A stretch of DNA of 64,000 nucleotides from Microbacterium proteolyticum (lineage in GTDB: Bacteria; Actinomycetota; Actinomycetes; Actinomycetales; Microbacteriaceae). The stretch is taken from positions 1,798,001-1,862,000 of the forward strand of contig NZ_CP121274.1 of assembly GCF_029639405.1 (NCBI RefSeq). The letters run 5' to 3'. Below the pieces are notes generated by a model. It did not search any database. It was not told where the DNA came from and saw only the letters and a list, made by a program, of their open reading frames with translations. A program made the position numbers and the translations under genes. Positions 59,602 through 64,000 of this stretch are shown one piece after another. The first letter of the stretch is position 1. Each line of letters begins with the position of its first letter.

Positions 59602-60687
59602 ATGACACGCGCAGACCGGCCGACTCCCCGGCCGCCTCGGTGGGGAGCGGGCGTCCTCATCGCCGTGCTCGCCGTCGTTCTCCTCGTCGGCGGTTCGATC
59701 GTCGTCTCCACCGCTCTGGGGGTCTGGCCTCTGGGCGCGGCGACCCCGCAGGCGGCACCCGCGGCCACCCGGACGCCGAGTCCCGCGTCCACGGTCGCGC
59801 CGGTTCCCCGCGTCGCCCCTTCGGCGACGGCGAGCCCCACTCCGGCGGTGCCCCCGTCGCCCGCGGTCCAGGCCTGCGACGGCGACACGGTTCTGACCGT
59901 GTGGGCCCACCCCGACGACGACATCATCTTCGGCAACCCCACCATCTCCGACGCCATCGCCGCGGGCCAGTGCGTACGCACCGTGTTCCTCACGGCGGGC
60001 GACGCCGGAAAGGGACTGGACTACACCCACGCGCGCGAGCTCGGCATCCTCCGCGCGTACAACCACATGCGCGGTGCCGACGGGCTGTGGGATTCCACCG
60101 TCGTGACCCTCGACGCCGGGCTGCGGCTGGAGAGGCTGACCCCACAGGGCGATTCGCGTCTGTCGGTGATGTTCGTGCGCCTTCCCGACGGCAACATCAC
60201 CGACCGGGGATTCGACGCCACCGGGCATTCGTCGCTGAGCAGGCTGATCGACGGGGACATCTCGACGCTCGCGCCTATCGACGGGGGCCCCGCGGTGGAC
60301 CGCGCGCAGCTCTCCGCCGCACTGAGCGAGATCGCCGTCGCGCTGCACCCGGTGCGCACGCTCACGCACGTTCCGCGCGGCAGTTCCTACGCGCCGGGAG
60401 ACCATCCCGACCACTCCGCGGTGGGCACGCTCGTGCGCGACTCGATCGGACAGGACCCGGCGGCGGCCCCCGGCATCCTGTACTTCGTCGGCTACCCGTC
60501 GATCGACCTGCCCCGCACCCTGGACGGTGCCGTCCTGGATGCCAAGGTCGAGACGTACCGCATCTACGCGCAGCAGGACTCGGTGGTGCGGTGCTCCGAC
60601 CGTGACGCGTGTCTGAAGACCCGCAAGTTCGGCGAGTGGCTGCGGAGGTCGTACCCCCTCACCGAGGCCGACCTCCGCATGTCCTGA
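59602..60687 (+). CDS. Exported PIG-L/LmbE-family deacetylase, copy 1
   Basis: A 361-residue protein with an N-terminal helix (about residues 16-38), a Pro/Thr/Ala-rich stalk (about 48-90) and a PIG-L domain. The zinc/catalytic motif is WAHPDDDIIF (H103, D105, D106) and the third ligand lies in GDHPDHSAV. PIG-L enzymes remove N-acetyl groups from GlcNAc conjugates. Being anchored outside and near glycosylphosphotransferase and ugd genes, it may deacetylate an exopolysaccharide; inferred. GGGGG lies before the ATG. A close paralogue is at 61827-62882. Confidence 0.87.
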   Translation: MTRADRPTPRPPRWGAGVLIAVLAVVLLVGGSIVVSTALGVWPLGAATPQAAPAATRTPSPASTVAPVPRVAPSATASPTPAVPPSPAVQACDGDTVLTVWAHPDDDIIFGNPTISDAIAAGQCVRTVFLTAGDAGKGLDYTHARELGILRAYNHMRGADGLWDSTVVTLDAGLRLERLTPQGDSRLSVMFVRLPDGNITDRGFDATGHSSLSRLIDGDISTLAPIDGGPAVDRAQLSAALSEIAVALHPVRTLTHVPRGSSYAPGDHPDHSAVGTLVRDSIGQDPAAAPGILYFVGYPSIDLPRTLDGAVLDAKVETYRIYAQQDSVVRCSDRDACLKTRKFGEWLRRSYPLTEADLRMS

Positions 60688-60688
60688 T

Positions 60689-61213
60689 TCAGTGCTGGTA
60701 GGTGCCGTGGACGATCGCGCGGCCGAGCGTCTGGAATGCCAGTGCGAAGGACGCGGATGCCGGGGTGGCGTCGTGCTCCACCCCGAGGCTCTCGGCGCCG
60801 ACGGCGTGCACGACGAAGAAGTAGCGGTGCGGCTGGTCCCCCTCGGGGGGTGCCGCACCGAGGAAGCCTGCCTGCCCGCCGTCGTTGCGGAGGTGGAAGG
60901 CGCCGTCCGGCAGGTCTCCCGCTGCGAAACCGGCGGGGATCTCGCGCACATCGCCCGGCAGATCGACGAGCACCCAGTGCCAGAACCCGCTGGGCGTGGG
61001 GGCGTCGGGATCGAAGCAGGTGATGGTGAAGGACGCGGTTCCCTCGGGCACGTTGGACCAGCGCAGGTGCGGAGAGGTGTTCCCGCGGGCGGCCACCTGG
61101 TCGTCCTTCAGCGGCCGGCCGTCGGTCACGTCGTCGCTGACGACGTCGAAGGACGGCACAGCGGGCAGGAGCGGATAGGGATCGGGGGTCTGGGGGCGCG
61201 TCAGATCAACCAT
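60689..61213 (-). CDS. PEBP/YbhB-family protein
   Basis: A 174-residue phosphatidylethanolamine-binding/Raf-kinase-inhibitor-like protein. Motifs: [20 protein letters not shown], the ligand-site block [20 protein letters not shown] and [20 protein letters not shown]. Bacterial members are cytosolic and of unclear function. TATCGT six bases before the ATG indicates a leaderless start. It ends one base from the convergent PIG-L stop. Confidence 0.92.
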   Translation of the reverse strand: MVDLTRPQTPDPYPLLPAVPSFDVVSDDVTDGRPLKDDQVAARGNTSPHLRWSNVPEGTASFTITCFDPDAPTPSGFWHWVLVDLPGDVREIPAGFAAGDLPDGAFHLRNDGGQAGFLGAAPPEGDQPHRYFFVVHAVGAESLGVEHDATPASASFALAFQTLGRAIVHGTYQH

Positions 61214-61219
61214 GACCGC

Positions 61220-61225
61220 ACGATA
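61220..61225 (-). promoter_or_regulatory. -10 box for leaderless PEBP transcript
   Basis: TATCGT on the minus strand, six bases before the ATG at 61213. Confidence 0.55.
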
Positions 61226-61286
61226 GGACTCCGATCCGACACGCAGACCGGGCTTGCGCCCTTCGCGGTCGCTCGGTAGACGCCGA

Positions 61287-61574
61287 TCAGTCCTCCGCGC
61301 GCAGCGCGAGCAGGGCGCGGGCCGCCTCCGTGCAGCCGCCGGGGGAGGGGAGTCCGTAGTCCGTCTCGAGGACGGCGCGCAGGTCGTCGGCGAGCTCCGC
61401 GACCCCGGGCCGCTGGGCGAGAGCCGCGATCAGCGGGAGGAGCAGGTCGTCGTACTCGTCCTCCGGCCACCCGTCGCCGATCGCCCGCACGCCGATCGGA
61501 TCCCACTCCCACAGCACGGCGCGGATGCGTCGGGCGAGGGGAGACAGTGACCGCGGCGGCGAGGACGTCTGCAT
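61287..61574 (-). CDS. Small conserved-looking protein, 95 residues
   Basis: A soluble, helical protein: [20 protein letters not shown] (about residues 13-32), then [20 protein letters not shown] and a C-terminal [15 protein letters not shown]. The pattern WDPIGV...DEYDD is similar to small DUF1871-like or immunity-type proteins, but I cannot place it. Upstream in-frame sequence is a shadow of the PIG-L gene. The ATG lacks a clear ribosome site. Confidence 0.65.
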   Translation of the reverse strand: MQTSSPPRSLSPLARRIRAVLWEWDPIGVRAIGDGWPEDEYDDLLLPLIAALAQRPGVAELADDLRAVLETDYGLPSPGGCTEAARALLALRAED

Positions 61575-61826
61575 GCCCCGAGTGTTCCCATCGTCTCTAG
61601 GTGTCCGCTGAGGGAGCGCGATGAACGCCGTGGATGCCGCCGCACTCCCGCCGCGCCGTCGATGGCACCCGCCGATCGGCGTCTGTCGCCCCGCCGGTCG
61701 GTGGGGCCGTGGTGTGTGTTCTGCGGTTCCGGCGCATCGGCGCGGTAGCGTCAGAGGGTCACGCCGACCGCCGACGACCCGAACCCGTCGCCGCGCTCGG
61801 CCGGGGGGACACAGGACGGAGCCACG

Positions 61827-62882
61827 GTGCAGGACGACGACCTTTCTGGGGCGAAAGGTGACGGAGAAGACGGAACACGCGACGCGCGCCGCATCCGCGT
61901 GACTCGGCGCGGCCTCCTCATCGGCGGACTCGCGGTCGTCGGACTCGGCGGCGGTGCCCTGCTCGCCCGGCAGTTCCGCCGGGGCGGCCCGCCGCGCGGA
62001 GCGTGGATGCCGCTGCGCGCGATCCCCGCGCCGACGGCGCCGGCTGCGCTCTCGCCCGCGGTCGAAGCGCCCGGCATCGACACGAGCGTGACGATGTGGG
62101 CGCACGCCGATGACGACATCATCTTCGCCAACCCGGAGCTGTCGGACGCGATCACCGGCGGCGCCACCGTGCGCGCGGTGTACGTCACGGCGGGAGACGC
62201 GGGGAAGGGGCTCGACTACGCCCACGAACGCGAGGCCGGGATCCGCGCCGCCTACGACCTCATGCGCGGCTCCACCGCGGAGTGGGGCGAACGACGCATC
62301 ACCCTCCTCAGCGGTGCCACCGTGACGCGTTTCGTGCCGTCCGACGAACCACGCCTGTCCATCACCGTCCTCCGGCTCCCCGACGGCGGGCTCAACGGCA
62401 AGGGCTTCCCCGCCACGGGAAACGCCGGGCTCACGCAGCTCGTCAACGGCGACGTCGCGGAACTCGCCCCGATCGACGGGTCGCCGACCTATGACCTGCC
62501 GCGACTGACCGCGACGCTCGCCGAGCTCCTGGCGGCGGCGCAGCCCGAACGGGTGAGCACGAACGTCCCGCACGAGAGCGCTTTCGCCCGCGGCGACCAC
62601 CCCGACCACTCGTGCGTCGGCTCGCTGGTGCGAAGGTCCGCGCCCGCGGTCGGCATCCCCGCGGAGTCCATGTCGTATTTCCTCGGATACCCGTCCCAGG
62701 ATCAACCCGTCAACGTCACCGGCGATGCCCTGGATGCCAAGGTCGAGGTGTACCGCACCTATGCCGCCGACGACCCGGTGGTCCGGTGCGCGGAGGCGTC
62801 CACGTGCCTCGCGCAGCCCGGCTTCGGTGACTGGCTCCGACGGACATACCCCAAGACCGAGGCCGAGCTCCAGCTGTCCTGA
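61827..62882 (+). CDS. Exported PIG-L/LmbE-family deacetylase, copy 2
   Basis: A 351-residue paralogue of 59602-60687. It is exported by a Tat-like signal (TRRGLLIGGLAVVGLGGGAL, about residues 26-45) rather than the long stalk of copy 1. The catalytic motif is WAHADDDIIF (H93, D95, D96), with the usual Pro replaced by Ala; GDHPDHSCV is intact. The C-terminal DALDAKVEVYRTYAADDPVV matches copy 1. The GTG start has GGACGGAG upstream. Different export routes suggest different locations of action. Confidence 0.85.
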   Translation: MQDDDLSGAKGDGEDGTRDARRIRVTRRGLLIGGLAVVGLGGGALLARQFRRGGPPRGAWMPLRAIPAPTAPAALSPAVEAPGIDTSVTMWAHADDDIIFANPELSDAITGGATVRAVYVTAGDAGKGLDYAHEREAGIRAAYDLMRGSTAEWGERRITLLSGATVTRFVPSDEPRLSITVLRLPDGGLNGKGFPATGNAGLTQLVNGDVAELAPIDGSPTYDLPRLTATLAELLAAAQPERVSTNVPHESAFARGDHPDHSCVGSLVRRSAPAVGIPAESMSYFLGYPSQDQPVNVTGDALDAKVEVYRTYAADDPVVRCAEASTCLAQPGFGDWLRRTYPKTEAELQLS

Positions 62883-62888
62883 CCGGGT

Positions 62889-64000
62889 TCAGCTCTCGGG
62901 CGTGCGCCGGGGGAGCGACACCGCGAGTCGGAAGGCGCCGTCCGGTCCGCCCGCGGCGGTGAGACGGCCGCCGAGCAGTTCGGCCCGCTCGCGCAGTCCG
63001 CGGAGGCCGGCTCCGCCGGAGGGGAGGATCAGCGCGGCTCCGGTGGGCGGGTCGTTCTCGACGACGACGTCGATGGTCGCGGTCGAGGTGCGCACGCTCA
63101 CCCGCACGGCGGCTCCGGGAGCGTGCTTGCGGGCGTTCGTCAGTCCTTCCTGGATCGTCCGGTAGACCGCTCGCTGCAGCGGCGGTGCGAGGTCGTCCGT
63201 GACGTCGGTGATCAGTTCCGCGGGGAGGCCGCTGTCGGCGACCAGCCTCGGGAGGTCGTCGAGGGTCGGCTGCGGCTTGTCGCCGCCGGTCGGAGCGCCC
63301 TCGGCGCGCAGCACCCCGACCATCTGCCGGAGTTCGTCGAGGGTGCGCACCGCCAGGGAGCGGATGACCCCGGCCGCTGTCCGCGCCGCCGGATCGGGCG
63401 AGGACACCTGGAGCGCGCCGGCCTGCACGGCGATCAGGCTCACCTGGTGGGAGACGACGTCGTGCATCTCGCGGGAGAGGCGGGCGCGTTCCCGTCGGAG
63501 GACGTCCTGTTCGTCGCGGCGCCGCTCGGCCTCCCTGGCCGCCGAGAGGTCGGCGACCCGGTCGCTCAGCTCGCGCCGGGTGCGCACCAGCGCGCCGAGG
63601 GCGATCGGGGTCGCGGCGTAAAGCAGGGCGTAGAGGAGCGAGGGTGCCAGGTAGTCCAGCTCGGGCAGTTGCCAGTCGGGCAGGAGGAAGCACGCGAAGG
63701 TGACGGCCCCGGCCGCGACGAGCGGGGGGAGGCGCCGCTCGCGGACGGCGACCGAGTACAGCGCGATCGGTGCGGCGATGGTCATGGCATCCACCACGAG
63801 CCCCGGCAGGACCAGCGCGAACGCCACCCAGGGCAGGCGTCGGCGCACGAGGAGCCCGAGGACGGCGATGGCGGCGAGCGCGACCTCGAAAGGGGTCCAC
63901 TCCGGGAGGAGGACGACGACGTCCACGACCGCGGCTCCGGCCAGCGCGAGGTCGGTGACGACGGCGAACCATCGCGTGCGGGTGACGGCCGCCAACCGGT
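62889..64000 (-). CDS. NarL-type sensor histidine kinase (5' end outside window)
   Basis: At least 369 residues are visible; the frame is open to the window edge, so the true start may lie beyond it. Four to five N-terminal helices (about residues 12-140) precede a coiled stretch and the HisKA_3 dimerisation domain with the phospho-His in SREMHDVVSHQVSLI. The ATPase domain ends with GLRGLRERAELLGGRL. The cognate LuxR/NarL response regulator is probably encoded further along the minus strand, outside the window. It does not obviously pair with the OmpR-type regulator at 660. Confidence 0.88.
   Translation of the reverse strand, partial: RLAAVTRTRWFAVVTDLALAGAAVVDVVVLLPEWTPFEVALAAIAVLGLLVRRRLPWVAFALVLPGLVVDAMTIAAPIALYSVAVRERRLPPLVAAGAVTFACFLLPDWQLPELDYLAPSLLYALLYAATPIALGALVRTRRELSDRVADLSAAREAERRRDEQDVLRRERARLSREMHDVVSHQVSLIAVQAGALQVSSPDPAARTAAGVIRSLAVRTLDELRQMVGVLRAEGAPTGGDKPQPTLDDLPRLVADSGLPAELITDVTDDLAPPLQRAVYRTIQEGLTNARKHAPGAAVRVSVRTSTATIDVVVENDPPTGAALILPSGGAGLRGLRERAELLGGRLTAAGGPDGAFRLAVSLPRRTPES

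Noticed and set aside
1-64000. tRNA, rRNA, CRISPR arrays, insertion sequences, prophage genes, replication origin
   Set aside because: Looked for by eye; no cloverleaf, repeat array, transposase or integrase sequence was found. A tRNAscan or Infernal run would be decisive.
660-64000. The OmpR-type regulator and the terminal histidine kinase as a cognate pair
   Set aside because: The kinase is of the NarL (HisKA_3) type, which pairs with LuxR-type regulators, and they are over 60 kb apart.

Overview
The window reads as chromosome from a high-GC actinobacterium of the family Microbacteriaceae, most likely Microbacterium. The signs are GC-rich codon use, frequent GTG starts, many apparently leaderless promoters (a TANNNT box about 6 nt before the start codon), LAxTG-type cell-wall sorting signals, F420-dependent enzymes and an actinobacterial Asp23 cluster. 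This placement is inferred from gene content; no rRNA or tRNA gene is present to confirm it. No insertion sequence, prophage, CRISPR array or origin was seen.

Layout. (1) 1-13.1 kb is polysaccharide and surface biology: the tail of a membrane glycosyltransferase, an OmpR-type response regulator, a membrane-anchored GH6 endoglucanase, a GH114-like lipoprotein, a beta-helix lipoprotein, and an operon of a processive GT2 synthase, a membrane beta-helix protein and an XRE regulator. The last two share a C-terminal helix-turn-helix-like domain. Between these lie two short paralogous proteins with a MarR regulator, a sigma-region-2-only protein and small housekeeping genes. (2) 13.1-24.9 kb is mixed: an LLM oxidoreductase, TerC under a yybP-ykoY-type Mn riboswitch, a GT4 glycosyltransferase, a lipase-like hydrolase, a DUF2207 protein, a second MarR/small-protein pair, an aldo/keto reductase, a DivIVA-like coiled-coil protein and membrane proteins. 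(3) 25.0-33.5 kb is an exopolysaccharide control block: a MalT-like LuxR regulator, a BY-kinase, a polyprenyl glycosylphosphotransferase, an XRE regulator and a low-molecular-weight tyrosine phosphatase. (4) 33.6-38.4 kb holds a UbiB-family kinase and a six-gene Asp23/AmaP envelope operon. (5) 38.5-56.1 kb is a large fructan island: a GH32-ABC transporter-LacI operon, a PTS EIIBCA gene, a secreted GH68 levansucrase, and a divergent operon of two LAxTG surface proteins plus a membrane-anchored GH32 levanase, with a second LacI. (6) 56.3-64 kb holds UDP-glucose dehydrogenase, a second glycosylphosphotransferase, two PIG-L deacetylases, a PEBP protein and a partial histidine kinase.

How it fits together. 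The window is dominated by making, trimming, anchoring and eating extracellular polysaccharide. Levansucrase would make levan from sucrose outside the cell. A surface-displayed levanase and the ABC/GH32 operon would recover fructose, and LacI repressors sit on recognisable operator-promoter arrays. The BY-kinase/phosphatase pair, two priming transferases, UDP-glucuronate supply and two PIG-L deacetylases point to one or more further exopolysaccharides. The strongest candidates for undescribed biology are the beta-helix/XRE pair with a shared C-terminal domain, the three-copy small-protein family paired with divergent MarR regulators, and the LacI-controlled divergent levansucrase/surface-protein module.
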